The notes beneath the pieces were generated by a model. The model saw only the letters and a program-made list of their open reading frames with translations. It was not told the origin of the DNA and did not search any database. Made by a program: the position numbers and the translations under genes. Of a stretch of DNA of 64,000 nucleotides, positions 7,620 to 16,565 are shown one piece after another. Origin of the DNA: JAAUTT01 sp963846585 (GTDB taxonomy: Bacteria; Bacteroidota; Bacteroidia; Bacteroidales; JAAUTT01); NCBI GenBank assembly GCA_963846585.1, contig CAWJWO010000015.1:248001-312000 (forward strand). The letters are read 5' to 3'. How positions within the stretch are numbered: the stretch's first letter is position 1; every line of letters begins with the position of its first letter.

Positions 7620-8138
7620 TCAATTATCCATCATTTTTATTCCTGTTATCATTTTAGAAATAGATTTTTTTACACTCTCAAATAAGGAATCCAAGTAATT
7701 AATATCTGTTAAAAATGTTATTTCTTTAAATAAATCAGGATGATTTTTTATAATCTTGACCATCATCTTAAAAGCATTATATCGAACCGATGGTTGCTTT
7801 CCTGTCTTTTCCCAAATATTTACACAAATATCGAACAACTTTCCTTCGTTATTATTACTTAATTCCATTTTTTGTAAAATTATCAATAATTCTCTCAATT
7901 GGTCATCACATTTTGTTGTCAACGTGTCAATTAATTTTTTTACATGTTTATGTATTCGTTGATCATTTTTATCCATGCAACTCCATAATAACCAGGCAGC
8001 CCTCCATGAATAGGGGCGCTTATCTGAAATAGCCAATCTGATTGCTTCTTCAAAATCTTCAGGATGAGAATTCAAGTATAAAATCATGACCGTTTTGTAT
8101 GAATGAGTCAAGATATATTCCAACTTAGTCTCCACCAA
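7620..8138 (-). CDS. HEAT-like helical repeat protein
   Basis: A 172-residue all-helical protein (FEEAIRLAISDKRPYSWRAA, HKHVKKLIDTLTTKCDDQLR, LFDICVNIWEKTGKQPSVRY). The spacing and helical pairs resemble HEAT/Armadillo-type repeats of about 35-40 residues. No catalytic motif, signal peptide or membrane segment is present, so a cytoplasmic protein-interaction role is inferred only. It is transcribed against both neighbours and sits between the truncated Fe-S gene and a TA module. Confidence 0.55.
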   Translation of the reverse strand: MVETKLEYILTHSYKTVMILYLNSHPEDFEEAIRLAISDKRPYSWRAAWLLWSCMDKNDQRIHKHVKKLIDTLTTKCDDQLRELLIILQKMELSNNNEGKLFDICVNIWEKTGKQPSVRYNAFKMMVKIIKNHPDLFKEITFLTDINYLDSLFESVKKSISKMITGIKMMDN

Positions 8139-8289
8139 TGTATTTAATAATTAAATATTATCAAATGAAATAAATTATTTTAAAATTAGTACAAACTTTA
8201 AATTGTTTTTAAGAAAATCCCCGAAATCAACAATAAAAACCATAAATCCCAAATTGGGAAATATTATTTATTATTCATAGATTTGAAGT

Positions 8290-8589
8290 ATGAGAATAAT
8301 TGCATTTAGAATCCTGCGGGAGTTTTTTGAAAAACCGGAATATGCTGATTCTGAAATTTCATTGAGAGCATGGTACTACGATGCTAAGGTGGCAGAATGG
8401 GAAAGTTCCAATGACTTAAATCTACAATACAAAAATGCCAGTATTGTTGGAGAAGGCAGAGTTGTCTTTAATATAAAAGGAAATGATTACAGATTAGTTG
8501 TCGCAATAGATTATGAGTTTCAGGTAATTTTTATTCGATTTATTGGGACTCATAGTCAATATGATAAAATAGATGTTAAAACGATTTAA
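8290..8589 (+). CDS. higB: HigB-type mRNA interferase toxin
   Basis: A 99-residue protein of the HigB_toxin family: MRIIAFRILREFFEKPEYAD at the start, a helix with AEWESSNDLNLQY, then VFNIKGNDYRLVVAIDYEFQ and a C-terminal strand IFIRFIGTHSQYDKIDV. The N-I-K-G-N-x-Y-R-L strand and G-T-H-x-x-Y-D end are strong family marks. It is a ribosome-dependent mRNA interferase neutralised by HigA. It is the first gene of a two-gene operon, with 2 bp between it and the antitoxin. Confidence 0.9.
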   Translation: MRIIAFRILREFFEKPEYADSEISLRAWYYDAKVAEWESSNDLNLQYKNASIVGEGRVVFNIKGNDYRLVVAIDYEFQVIFIRFIGTHSQYDKIDVKTI

Positions 8590-8591
8590 TT

Positions 8592-8942
8592 ATGAATATT
8601 ATACCAATTAAAACAGAACAGGATTATAATTTCTCAATTCATAGAATCGAGGAATTGTGGGGGGCAAAAAAGGATACTCCAGAAGGAGATGAATTGGATT
8701 TGCTTGTAACACTGATTGAATCATATGAAATGAAACATTATCCCATTGCCCCTCCTGACCCGGTGGATGCAATTAAATTTCGTATGGAACAAATGGGAAT
8801 TACCAAAGCAGATATGGTTAAATATTTAGGCAGTCAGAATAGGGTAAGTGAAATTCTAAACAGAAAAAGGAACTTAACTCTTAAAATGGTAAAGTCTTTA
8901 TATAAAGGATTAAAGATTCCTGCTGAAATATTATTGGCTTAG
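8592..8942 (+). CDS. higA: HigA-type antitoxin
   Basis: A 116-residue protein: an N-terminal region with TPEGDELDLLVTLIESYEMK and the HYPIAPPDPVDAIKFRMEQM motif typical of COG5499 HigA proteins, then an XRE HTH (ITKADMVKYLGSQNRVSEIL, NRKRNLTLKMVKSLYKGLKI). The N-terminal part contacts the toxin and the HTH represses the operon. It directly follows higB. Of the modules here, this is the best-preserved complete pair. Confidence 0.9.
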   Translation: MNIIPIKTEQDYNFSIHRIEELWGAKKDTPEGDELDLLVTLIESYEMKHYPIAPPDPVDAIKFRMEQMGITKADMVKYLGSQNRVSEILNRKRNLTLKMVKSLYKGLKIPAEILLA

Positions 8943-9070
8943 ACAGATAATATAAACAAGATACCACACCAGTTAATACATAATATGGAGTTCAGTGTTT
9001 TTCAATATAAATTGTCCATATGCAAAAACATTAATTTTAATTAAATTCATTATAATGATAAATAAAGATT

Positions 9071-9688
9071 ATGAAAATTGGAATTTTACTTTTTGATAAT
9101 TATACTGCCCTCGATGTTGTCGGACCTTATGAGGTATTATCAAGATTGCCCGATTCGAAGTTTTTCTTTATAGGTTTGGAAAAAAAACCTTATGAAGATG
9201 ATCACGGATTAAAAATTATAGCTGATAATTCTATAAAGGAGATTTCACAAGTCGATATTTTACTTATTCCCGGTGGATTTGGCATTGATAAAATATTAAA
9301 AATTAAGGAAATTATCGAGTGGATTAATATGATTGATTCCGCAAGTATCTGGACTGTATCTGTTTGTTCAGGTTCATTATTATTGGCTGAGGCCGGATTA
9401 TTGGATAATAAGTTATGTACAACTCATTGGCGGCGAAAAGATCAATTAAAAAGATATAATTTAAAAGTTGTAAATGAAAGATATATTCAGGATGGAAAGT
9501 ATATTACATCGGCAGGAGTTTCGGCAGGGATAGATATGGCTTTATATCTGGTAAGTAAAATAGCCGGAGATAAAACTGCAAAAATGATTCAACTTTCAAT
9601 GGAGTATGATCCAAAACCACCATTTGATTGTGGTTCACCTGAAAAAGCACCAAAAGAAATGGTTGACAAAATGGCTAAATTAAAATGA
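9071..9688 (+). CDS. DJ-1/PfpI-type GATase1-like protein (isonitrile-hydratase-like)
   Basis: A 205-residue protein: KIGILLFDNYTALDVVGPYE (conserved Asp in the D-x-x-G-P-x-E motif), DILLIPGGFGIDKI, the nucleophile elbow TVSVCSGSLLLAEAGLLDNK followed by CTTHWRRKD, and YITSAGVSAGIDMALYLVSK. This set marks the subgroup shared by isonitrile hydratase and AraC-type GATase1 domains; there is no AraC DNA-binding domain here. The substrate is unknown. A palindrome of the TTACTTTTTGCC family follows the stop at 9692. Confidence 0.85.
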   Translation: MKIGILLFDNYTALDVVGPYEVLSRLPDSKFFFIGLEKKPYEDDHGLKIIADNSIKEISQVDILLIPGGFGIDKILKIKEIIEWINMIDSASIWTVSVCSGSLLLAEAGLLDNKLCTTHWRRKDQLKRYNLKVVNERYIQDGKYITSAGVSAGIDMALYLVSKIAGDKTAKMIQLSMEYDPKPPFDCGSPEKAPKEMVDKMAKLK

Positions 9689-9691
9689 TGT

Positions 9692-9734
9692 TCTGTTACT
9701 TCTTTTATCGCCTGGCAAAAAGCGACAAAATCAA
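9692..9734. repeat. TTACTTCTTTT/GGCAAAAAGCGACAAAA palindrome
   Basis: Fourth copy of the dispersed palindrome family, beginning 4 bp after the DJ-1-like gene's stop codon. It may serve as its terminator. Confidence 0.45.
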
Positions 9735-9838
9735 GAATGCAAATACTATTAGATATTTCCTTTTATTAAAAAATTTTTGCTTTTATTTATAAATAATTGT
9801 TCTGTATATAAAGGCACTGAATTATAAATACCTATTGT

Positions 9839-10642
9839 ATGAATATTGACGAAAAGTACCAATCACTTATAAAATATATTAAATCAACTGAGAAGCTGGC
9901 TGTAGCCTTTTCCGGGGGCATTGACAGCGCCTTCCTGTTGTTTGCAGCCAACGAGGCCTTAGGAAAGAATAACGTTATTGCAGTTACTGTAAAAACTCTC
10001 TATTTTCCTGAACGTGATTTAAATGATGCCATTGAATTCAGCAAAAGTCTTAATATAAACCATCAGATTATTGATCATCCCGTACCCGAACATATTAGGT
10101 CAAACCCGGTTAACAGGTGCTACTTCTGTAAAAAATTTGAGTTTTCGGTTATTATTAACAAAGCCGGAATTTATAATATCAGTAAAGTGGCAGCAGGCTT
10201 AAATGCCGATGACCCGGCTGATTACCGGCCCGGAATTTCGGCTATGAATGAACTGGACGTGTTATTCCCTTTACAGGAGGTCAGTTTGAGCAAAGCAGAA
10301 ATAAGGGAACTGGCACGGAAATTTAACCTGTCAGTATGGAATAAGCCTGCAAATGCCTGTATTCTTTCGCGTATACCTTATGGGGATTATATAACCGATG
10401 AAACAATAAACCGCATACAGGAAGCAGAGAAAATTCTGCATAATGAGGGATTCCTTAATCCACGGGTACGTACTTTCGGAAAAGTTGCTAGTATTGAGGT
10501 GGAAAAAAATGAAATTTTTAAATTTAATGATGAGGCGCTTTCTTCCAGAATTTTCACGGATTTAAAAAAACTTGGTTATGGTGACGTTACTATCGATAAA
10601 AAAGGATATCGTACAGGCAGTCTTAACGAGGGTATAGTTTAG
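9839..10642 (+). CDS. larE: LarE, ATP-dependent sacrificial sulfur transferase
   Basis: A 267-residue PP-loop ATPase. The SGGIDS motif is at residues 25-30. NRCYFCKKFEF, AAGLNADDPADYRPGISAMN, VSLSKAEIRELARKFNLSVW and KPANACILSRIPYG follow. The last contains the cysteine whose sulfur is donated in single-Cys LarE enzymes. LarE adenylates and thiolates the pyridinium precursor of the nickel-pincer cofactor used by LarA-type racemases. No larA, larB or larC is visible nearby. The closest gene is the DUF362 protein, transcribed convergently. Confidence 0.92.
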   Translation: MNIDEKYQSLIKYIKSTEKLAVAFSGGIDSAFLLFAANEALGKNNVIAVTVKTLYFPERDLNDAIEFSKSLNINHQIIDHPVPEHIRSNPVNRCYFCKKFEFSVIINKAGIYNISKVAAGLNADDPADYRPGISAMNELDVLFPLQEVSLSKAEIRELARKFNLSVWNKPANACILSRIPYGDYITDETINRIQEAEKILHNEGFLNPRVRTFGKVASIEVEKNEIFKFNDEALSSRIFTDLKKLGYGDVTIDKKGYRTGSLNEGIV

Positions 10643-10805
10643 CAAAGAGATTCCTCACTGCGTTCGGAATGATGAGATTATTGTGTTAATTTTTATTTTA
10701 CAGGGTTTTGCCTTGTTATGTTTATAAAATCCCTTAGTGGTTATGTTGCCTTATTACTTTGCCTGGACTTATAATAGAAAATTGTTTTCCATTTTTATAA
10801 AAAAG

Positions 10806-10840
10806 AAAAGAAGGTACAAAATGAACCATACCTTCTTTTT
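10806..10840. terminator. bidirectional intrinsic terminator
   Basis: The stem AAGAAGGTA/TACCTTCTT (10807-10815, 10829-10837) is flanked by A-runs on one side and T-runs on the other. It lies between the convergent larE and DUF362 genes and fits termination in both directions. Confidence 0.7.
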
Positions 10841-10861
10841 TAAAAATTTCAGACAATTTGA

Positions 10862-12877
10862 TTAATTCTTAATAACCTTCAATTCCCCTGTTCCATTTGA
10901 CAGTTTAATAAAGTAAACGCCTTTAGGAAGATAACCAAGATCTAAAGTTTTATTTAATCCGTCATTTAAATACGTTGCGAAAGAAGCAACTAATTTACCT
11001 GTATTATTAAATACAAGAATATTTGTATTATCAATTACATTATCAGCTGTAATAGTAATTTCGTTTGTAAATGGATTAGGAAATGCATTTAAACGAGCAG
11101 ATATTGGTGGTGCTTCTGAAACTCCGGTTGCTGATAAATCCAATACAGTACAGTTTAAGTAATGGTCATAAACATAAACTTTAATGTTGCCGGCATTTAC
11201 CGTTTTCCCAAAATTAACAATTAAATTACTGAAATTCTTAGTATAAATACTGTCAGTCAATACTCCTGAATCTAAAATTTCAACTTTTTCAGCCTGTGGC
11301 GCTGCGTTAAGGTTTAAATTCATCCTTTGGCCGTTTATACTAAAAGAAGTTACTGAAGCTGCAGGTGGCGTAGTATTAGTATAATTGGCATAATTCCCAT
11401 AAGGGGCCACGCTCATTAAGATTTTTTTAAACTGGTCAACCCTTGTGCCGTTCACCCTAATATATTTTGGTATTGCACATCCCGCGCTATCATTATGTAA
11501 TAATAACAGATAACGAATAAGGAAAGGATCTTTACCAAGGGAAAGAGCTTGAATTGCATCCATTGAAACGGCATTTTTTGAAGCCATTATCACGCGATTT
11601 TCATGCACGTACTTGGCACCTTGCACACTAGGGCCTAATTCAAGTGCCTTGAGGCAATCCATTACGCAATAATCTACCGGACGGGCTAAATAATAATCGT
11701 GGAGCCAGTCATGATATGTGTCTGAAGCTGAATGATCCAGAAATGGCTGCCTATTCGAATACCCGACAACGGTTTTGTCAGAATCCTGACCATAAATACT
11801 CCATGGCATTGCCCCGATAGCTTCACATTTTACAGCCCCGGTAGCTGCTGCAAAATTGTGGGTTTTATCGATAGGTAATGAAATTATAACATCTGCAGTA
11901 TAGTATATCTTGTTGAAATAATATTTATTATTGGCATAGGGATAATAGCATTTACCCTTTGGAAGAGAAGCAATACTTAGTTTTGAAGATAAAGTGTCAT
12001 GCCAGTTACCCGATGCATCCTCTAATCCTATTGATTCATCAATATAGGGAATTTGTGTCCACAACATTTGTTTCATACAATTATATGAACTTTCAGCAGT
12101 ATCTCCACAACTATAACCTGCAGTTTGTGTCATTAATATTATCTTACCGTGAGGGTCCAATACGCGGACCAACCTTGCCACAGCCTGAATAACCGTCCAG
12201 TCGGTAACCTGGCCGTTCAATTGGGGAGAATTATCCGGTACAACACAATTTGGATAAAGAACCACGGTATATCCGTCCTTAATAAGTGTTGAATCGAAAC
12301 CACCTGCCAGTTCAATAGCCTGACGAACCAACGTGTCTATTTGGGCAGGTGTTAATTGTGAAGTTGGTATTGATGATTGTGTAATACCCACGACACCTTT
12401 TGGTGCTACAACTGCTTTATTGGAATCAGGGTCACTTATTACCGGAATTGTCGCGAATCCATTTCCCGTGGTTTGCGCGAAAGCAATTTTGTAACCACCC
12501 GAAGCCTGCATAATAAGAAATGTAACCAGCGCGATACCAAAAAAAGATGCAGCAGCGAAATATTTGTTTTCCCTAAAAAGTTTGCGTGCTTTTTTGAATG
12601 AAAGAAAGGATGTTGCGAAAGTTATTATCCATATAACAAATGCAGTCGCTAACGGGAAAGCGGCTCTTTGGCATGGGTAAAATGCTCTTGATGGTTTGGG
12701 GATTACCCTTACGAGGAACCATATCAATGCTACAATACCCAAAATTGGGATAAAAGCTTTATTAATAAATTTTTTGGATCGTAAAATGTTACGCATCAAC
12801 ATATTTAAACTGTTGTTTAGTAAAGAAGAATGATTAAAGTGTTTCATAATTTTGTATATAAATTTATTAACAGGCAT
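10862..12877 (-). CDS. membrane-anchored DUF362 protein with T9SS sorting domain
   Basis: A 671-residue protein. About three hydrophobic N-terminal helices (FIPILGIVALIWFLVRVIP; AFPLATAFVIWIITFATSF; YFAAASFFGIALVTFLIMQA) precede a long DUF362 domain (roughly 170-480) with GYTVVLYPNCVVPDN, ADVIISLPIDKTHNFAAATG, PVDYCVMDCLKALELGP and SMDAIQALSLGKDP. A linker then leads to a type A T9SS C-terminal domain (FPNPFTNEITI...GVYFIKLSNGTGELKVIKN). DUF362's role is unsettled. An alternative start is Met at 12847 (MKHFNHSS). N-terminal membrane helices together with a T9SS tail are an odd pairing. Confidence 0.8.
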   Translation of the reverse strand: MPVNKFIYKIMKHFNHSSLLNNSLNMLMRNILRSKKFINKAFIPILGIVALIWFLVRVIPKPSRAFYPCQRAAFPLATAFVIWIITFATSFLSFKKARKLFRENKYFAAASFFGIALVTFLIMQASGGYKIAFAQTTGNGFATIPVISDPDSNKAVVAPKGVVGITQSSIPTSQLTPAQIDTLVRQAIELAGGFDSTLIKDGYTVVLYPNCVVPDNSPQLNGQVTDWTVIQAVARLVRVLDPHGKIILMTQTAGYSCGDTAESSYNCMKQMLWTQIPYIDESIGLEDASGNWHDTLSSKLSIASLPKGKCYYPYANNKYYFNKIYYTADVIISLPIDKTHNFAAATGAVKCEAIGAMPWSIYGQDSDKTVVGYSNRQPFLDHSASDTYHDWLHDYYLARPVDYCVMDCLKALELGPSVQGAKYVHENRVIMASKNAVSMDAIQALSLGKDPFLIRYLLLLHNDSAGCAIPKYIRVNGTRVDQFKKILMSVAPYGNYANYTNTTPPAASVTSFSINGQRMNLNLNAAPQAEKVEILDSGVLTDSIYTKNFSNLIVNFGKTVNAGNIKVYVYDHYLNCTVLDLSATGVSEAPPISARLNAFPNPFTNEITITADNVIDNTNILVFNNTGKLVASFATYLNDGLNKTLDLGYLPKGVYFIKLSNGTGELKVIKN

Positions 12878-13052
12878 TTGATTTATAATTGTCTATGACA
12901 AGATAACCTTTATGATAAATCTGATTTAAATTTAATATATTATTTTTTATTATTAATGTAAAACCCCGAATGGATGCCTAATTTAGAAGTATTATAAATT
13001 AAATATATTATATTATTTAACTTTTAAACTAACTTTAGTAATTGTAATAATT

Positions 13053-13108
13053 ACAACTAACAACTAACAACTAACAACTAACAACTAACAACTAACAACT
13101 AACAACTA
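13053..13108. repeat. heptanucleotide tandem repeat (CAACTAA)8
   Basis: Eight copies of a 7-bp unit, ending a few bases before the stop of the acyl carrier protein gene. The same heptad, or its complement TTAGTTG, recurs at 16549, 17518, 28782, 31281, 46940 and 48067. Confidence 0.9.
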
Positions 13109-13110
13109 TA

Positions 13111-13380
13111 TTATTCAGCCGCCATTTTATCCTGTATAAGCTTAACTATAGCATTAACCGATTCGAAGTTTTCTTCTATTAAATCAGTGTCGGAGGTCTG
13201 GATTCCAAATTTTTCTTCTAAAAAGCTTACCAGTTGAATCAGGCCAATCGATTCAATAAGGCAATCCTGAAATATTAATGTATCATCTTTAATCATAGTA
13301 GCTTCCATATAACCAATAGATGATATAAATTGCTTAATATCATATTTCATCGAGCGGATTTCAGGTGTGTCCTTAAGCAT
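13111..13380 (-). CDS. acyl carrier protein
   Basis: An 89-residue ACP-like protein. The phosphopantetheine attachment motif is CLIESIGLIQLVSFLEEKFG, with the modified Ser at about residue 44; Glu replaces the usual Asp before it. Helices II-IV are present (DLIEENFESVNAIVKLIQDK). Met11 (MKYDIKQF) is an equally plausible start. It is not next to fatty-acid synthesis genes, so it is likely a specialised carrier. A TAAATTTG -7-like element lies at 13418-13425 on the same strand. Confidence 0.85.
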   Translation of the reverse strand: MLKDTPEIRSMKYDIKQFISSIGYMEATMIKDDTLIFQDCLIESIGLIQLVSFLEEKFGIQTSDTDLIEENFESVNAIVKLIQDKMAAE

Positions 13381-13542
13381 AAATAATTGTAAATAAAAGA
13401 AAGATTAAATAAGCCTGCAAATTTAAACTTAAAAATTATTTGAGGCAATATAAGAAAATATATTTTTAAGAAAAATCTTACTGTATACTTATTTCTTTTA
13501 ATTATCTTACTTACAATTTATTTTTTTTAAAAGTCATTTAAA

Positions 13543-14559
13543 ATGAGAACTTTGAGATTATTGTTTTTCCTTTTTGTTAATATGTCGGCTCTTCATGCCC
13601 AGATGCCTTCCAGTGGAAATTTTATTAAAGACATGCAATGGGGTATCGATTATAAAATTCATCTCACACTTTTCAACGATTCAAATTATACTATAAATGT
13701 GCAGGATCTAATACATTCAAGGACATATTCTTCCGATACATTTTCAGGAGAATTTGTATATTATCCGGTAATGCTGGCACGCGATTTTGTTGAAAAAATA
13801 CAAGAAAACAATTCTGTTGAAGTAACTTCTGATACCTTTACTGATAATGTAAAAAACTTACCTGTAAAACAAATAACACTATGGAGTTCCCTTCATGAAT
13901 CCATAGGCGGAGGTTGGGTACATTTTATCAATTGCTTGTTATATTCGCTGGAAACCGGATATTTAAGCCTTAAAGCACCACTAATGGAACGGCCTGAATC
14001 ATCATGGAAACCAAAACCGGTTACCTTAACATACCAGCGCACCCGTAACTGGAAATACTATGTACCTGTTGATCAAAAACAAGCCCAAAAGGAATATTTT
14101 ATTAAACAAAAAGAAAACCAACTGGATAACCTTCATGATGTACCTGCAGATTTTATTAATCTTTTTCTTAAAACCAACAATAGGCGATATAGAAAAATTA
14201 TTGAATCAAAAGAAATTGCCAAACAGGCAAGGATTGATCTGGTAAAACTTTTACTGGGCGCGAATTACCTTGGAGAGGCACAAATAAAGTACATTAAAGC
14301 TATAGTACAGAAATCAGTTTTGAAATATTCCTATAACCAGCTGCCAAACGTGATATTGTTCGATGATCTTGATGCTGCTGTTGTAATGTCCCTGAACGAA
14401 ACAGGCTATAACCTTGAACGCGTTGTATTTAGAAATGGCCAGGATCTCTCCCAATCAGAAAAGGACGAACGCCGGAGAAAAATCGAAATTACAATACACT
14501 CTATCAATAAGGCAAACCAAAAGATTTTTGAAGACAGGCTTCGAAAATATTACAAATAG
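13543..14559 (+). CDS. exported protein of unknown function
   Basis: A 338-residue protein with a signal peptide (MRTLRLLFFLFVNMSALHAQ, cleavage near residue 20). A beta-rich first half (YKIHLTLFNDSNYTINVQDL; SIGGGWVHFINCLLYSLETG) is followed by a helical, charged second half (KQAQKEYFIKQKENQLDNLH; KAIVQKSVLKYSYNQLPNVI). I recognise no family. It appears monocistronic, between the divergent ACP gene and the convergent CBS gene. Confidence 0.6.
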   Translation: MRTLRLLFFLFVNMSALHAQMPSSGNFIKDMQWGIDYKIHLTLFNDSNYTINVQDLIHSRTYSSDTFSGEFVYYPVMLARDFVEKIQENNSVEVTSDTFTDNVKNLPVKQITLWSSLHESIGGGWVHFINCLLYSLETGYLSLKAPLMERPESSWKPKPVTLTYQRTRNWKYYVPVDQKQAQKEYFIKQKENQLDNLHDVPADFINLFLKTNNRRYRKIIESKEIAKQARIDLVKLLLGANYLGEAQIKYIKAIVQKSVLKYSYNQLPNVILFDDLDAAVVMSLNETGYNLERVVFRNGQDLSQSEKDERRRKIEITIHSINKANQKIFEDRLRKYYK

Positions 14560-14644
14560 TCCAACCTTTAAAGCTTTTTATTTTTTCGTTAGCAATCAGT
14601 AGTTTGTCATCATTCACACATTTTCAAATTTTCAAATTAACACA

Positions 14645-15088
14645 TTAACTTCTGCCCCTGAATCCATAAATATAACTTTCCAGGTCGTTAATAATAATAT
14701 TCTGCTGTTGAATGACCGAATTAACCACATCGCCAATTGAAATAAGGCCAACAATCGTGCAATCATCAACTACCGGAAGATGCCTGATATGTTTACTTGT
14801 CATTATTGCCATACATTCATTTATACTTGTATCCGAATGGACGCTGAACAATTCACGTGTCATGAAATCACCTATTTTTGAATTTTTGGAAGCTAACCCG
14901 TGCAAAACTATTTTTCTTGCATAATCACGTTCAGTAAACATTCCCACCAATTTATTATTCTCCACTATCATAACTGATCCGATATTCTTGTCAGCCATTA
15001 ATTGTAATGCTTCATAAACAGTATTGTCAGGATGCAAACAGAAAAACTCATATCCTTTCTTATCCAGGACTTCTTTAACTTTACTCAT
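14645..15088 (-). CDS. CBS-domain pair protein
   Basis: A 147-residue protein made of two CBS motifs (residues ~8-65 and ~72-130): TVYEALQLMADKNIGSVMIV, KLVGMFTERDYARKIVLHGL, then TSINECMAIMTSKHIRHLPV, TIVGLISIGDVVNSVI. Stand-alone Bateman modules bind adenine nucleotides (AMP/ATP/NAD) and often regulate a partner enzyme by energy state. No catalytic domain is attached. It is divergent from the acetyl-CoA hydrolase gene, so a shared regulatory region is possible, but a functional link is only an inference. Confidence 0.9.
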   Translation of the reverse strand: MSKVKEVLDKKGYEFFCLHPDNTVYEALQLMADKNIGSVMIVENNKLVGMFTERDYARKIVLHGLASKNSKIGDFMTRELFSVHSDTSINECMAIMTSKHIRHLPVVDDCTIVGLISIGDVVNSVIQQQNIIINDLESYIYGFRGRS

Positions 15089-15181
15089 AAATTAAAATTT
15101 AATCAGGCTATTATCATTAATAGACTATAAGAGTGATTTTGAACAAATTTACAGTAAAATATGGAATATCAAAAAAGATTA

Positions 15182-15189
15182 TAATTTTG
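15182..15189 (+). promoter_or_regulatory. -7 element (TAATTTTG) before the CoA-transferase gene
   Basis: A TAnnTTTG match 38 bp before the ATG at 15228. No convincing -33 TTTG was found at the expected spacing. Confidence 0.35.
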
Positions 15190-15227
15190 TCGCCTTAAAC
15201 CACATCAAATTATCAATTTTATTACAA

Positions 15228-16541
15228 ATGATACAAAATAGTTATAAAGCAGTTACAGCCGATGAAGCAGTTAAAATTATCAAATCAGGCGACAGGATTC
15301 ATTTAAGCAGTGTTGCCAATGTGCCTTATACTTTAGTGGATGCGATGTGCAGAAGAGGCAAAGCAGGCGAGATTAATAACATTAAAATACATCATCTTCA
15401 CACGGAAGGCAGGGCACCATATGCTGAACCGGAATTTGAAGGCATATTCCAGTTAGATTCATTTTTTGTAGGAGCAAACGTACGTTGTCAGACCCAGGCG
15501 GGTTATGCAGATTATATCCCGGTTTTTCTTAATGAAACCCAGCGTTTGTACAGGGATGGATATTTAAAGATTAATGTTGCCATGATACAGGTTAGCCCTC
15601 CCGACAAACACGGCTACGTTTCGCTGGGGACATCAGTTGATGCAACATTGGCAGCAATTGAAACTGCTGATACTGTTATAGCAGTTGCTAATCCTAATGT
15701 GCCAAGAGCACTTGGAGATGCAATGATACGTAAAGAACTTATAGATACCTGGGTAGAAGATGATACCCCGCTTGAAGAGGCTCACTTTACTGAACCTACA
15801 GACATTGAAAAACTTATAGGCCTTCACGTTGCGGAACTAATAGAAGATGGCGCTACTTTACAAATGGGGATCGGAGCTATACCTAATGCCGTATTGGCTC
15901 AAATGGGAACACATAAAAATCTGGGCGTTCATACTGAAATGTTTGCCGATGGCGTACTCAAACTCGTTGAAGCAGGAGTTATCAATGGAGCTGAAAAATC
16001 TATTGACAAAGGAAAGATAGTTTCTACTTTTCTTATGGGCTCACAAAAGGTGTATGATTTTATCGACGATAATCCGGGAGTATTAATGATGGATGTTGGT
16101 TATACCAACGATATTCTTGTTATTTCGAAAAACCCTAAGGTAACTGCCATAAATTCGGCCTTGCAGGTTGATATAACAGGACAGGTATGCGCCGATTCAT
16201 TAGGCACTAAATTTTATTCAGGTGTAGGTGGCCAAATAGACTTTATCCGTGGCGCTTCTATGTCTAAAGGTGGAAAACCTATAATAGCAATGCCGTCAGT
16301 AACTACTAAAGGGCATTCCAAAATTTCACCGGTTCTTTCTCCGGGAGCCGGCGTAAATACAACACGTGCAAATATGCATTGGTTTGTTACTGAATATGGT
16401 TCTGTAAATCTTTATGGTAAATCCTTACAGGAAAGATCAAAATTAATTATCAGTATCGCCCACCCTGATTACCGTGAAGAACTTGACAAGGAAGCATTTG
16501 AAAGGTATGGTCCACATTTCCACTTTGTTCCTAAAGCCTAA
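15228..16541 (+). CDS. acetyl-CoA hydrolase/transferase family protein
   Basis: A 437-residue enzyme of the acetyl-CoA hydrolase / 4-hydroxybutyrate CoA-transferase family. Key segments are the N-terminal HLSSVANVPYTLVDAM, LIEDGATLQMGIGAIPNAVL, and NLGVHTEMFADGVLKLVEAG, which holds the Glu that forms the acyl-CoA thioester intermediate in this family. IDFIRGASMSKGGKPIIAMP is near the end. It transfers CoA between acetate and short acyl groups, so it probably works in acetate/butyrate-type fermentation. The exact substrate cannot be settled from sequence. Confidence 0.9.
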   Translation: MIQNSYKAVTADEAVKIIKSGDRIHLSSVANVPYTLVDAMCRRGKAGEINNIKIHHLHTEGRAPYAEPEFEGIFQLDSFFVGANVRCQTQAGYADYIPVFLNETQRLYRDGYLKINVAMIQVSPPDKHGYVSLGTSVDATLAAIETADTVIAVANPNVPRALGDAMIRKELIDTWVEDDTPLEEAHFTEPTDIEKLIGLHVAELIEDGATLQMGIGAIPNAVLAQMGTHKNLGVHTEMFADGVLKLVEAGVINGAEKSIDKGKIVSTFLMGSQKVYDFIDDNPGVLMMDVGYTNDILVISKNPKVTAINSALQVDITGQVCADSLGTKFYSGVGGQIDFIRGASMSKGGKPIIAMPSVTTKGHSKISPVLSPGAGVNTTRANMHWFVTEYGSVNLYGKSLQERSKLIISIAHPDYREELDKEAFERYGPHFHFVPKA

Positions 16542-16565
16542 ACTCCTATCAACTAACAACTATAC

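Noticed and set aside
9839..12877. larE and DUF362 as one operon
   Set aside because: They are convergent and separated by a bidirectional terminator.
13053..13108. Regular direct repeats as a possible CRISPR array
   Set aside because: The unit is 7 bp, repeats are contiguous with no spacers, and no cas genes are present.
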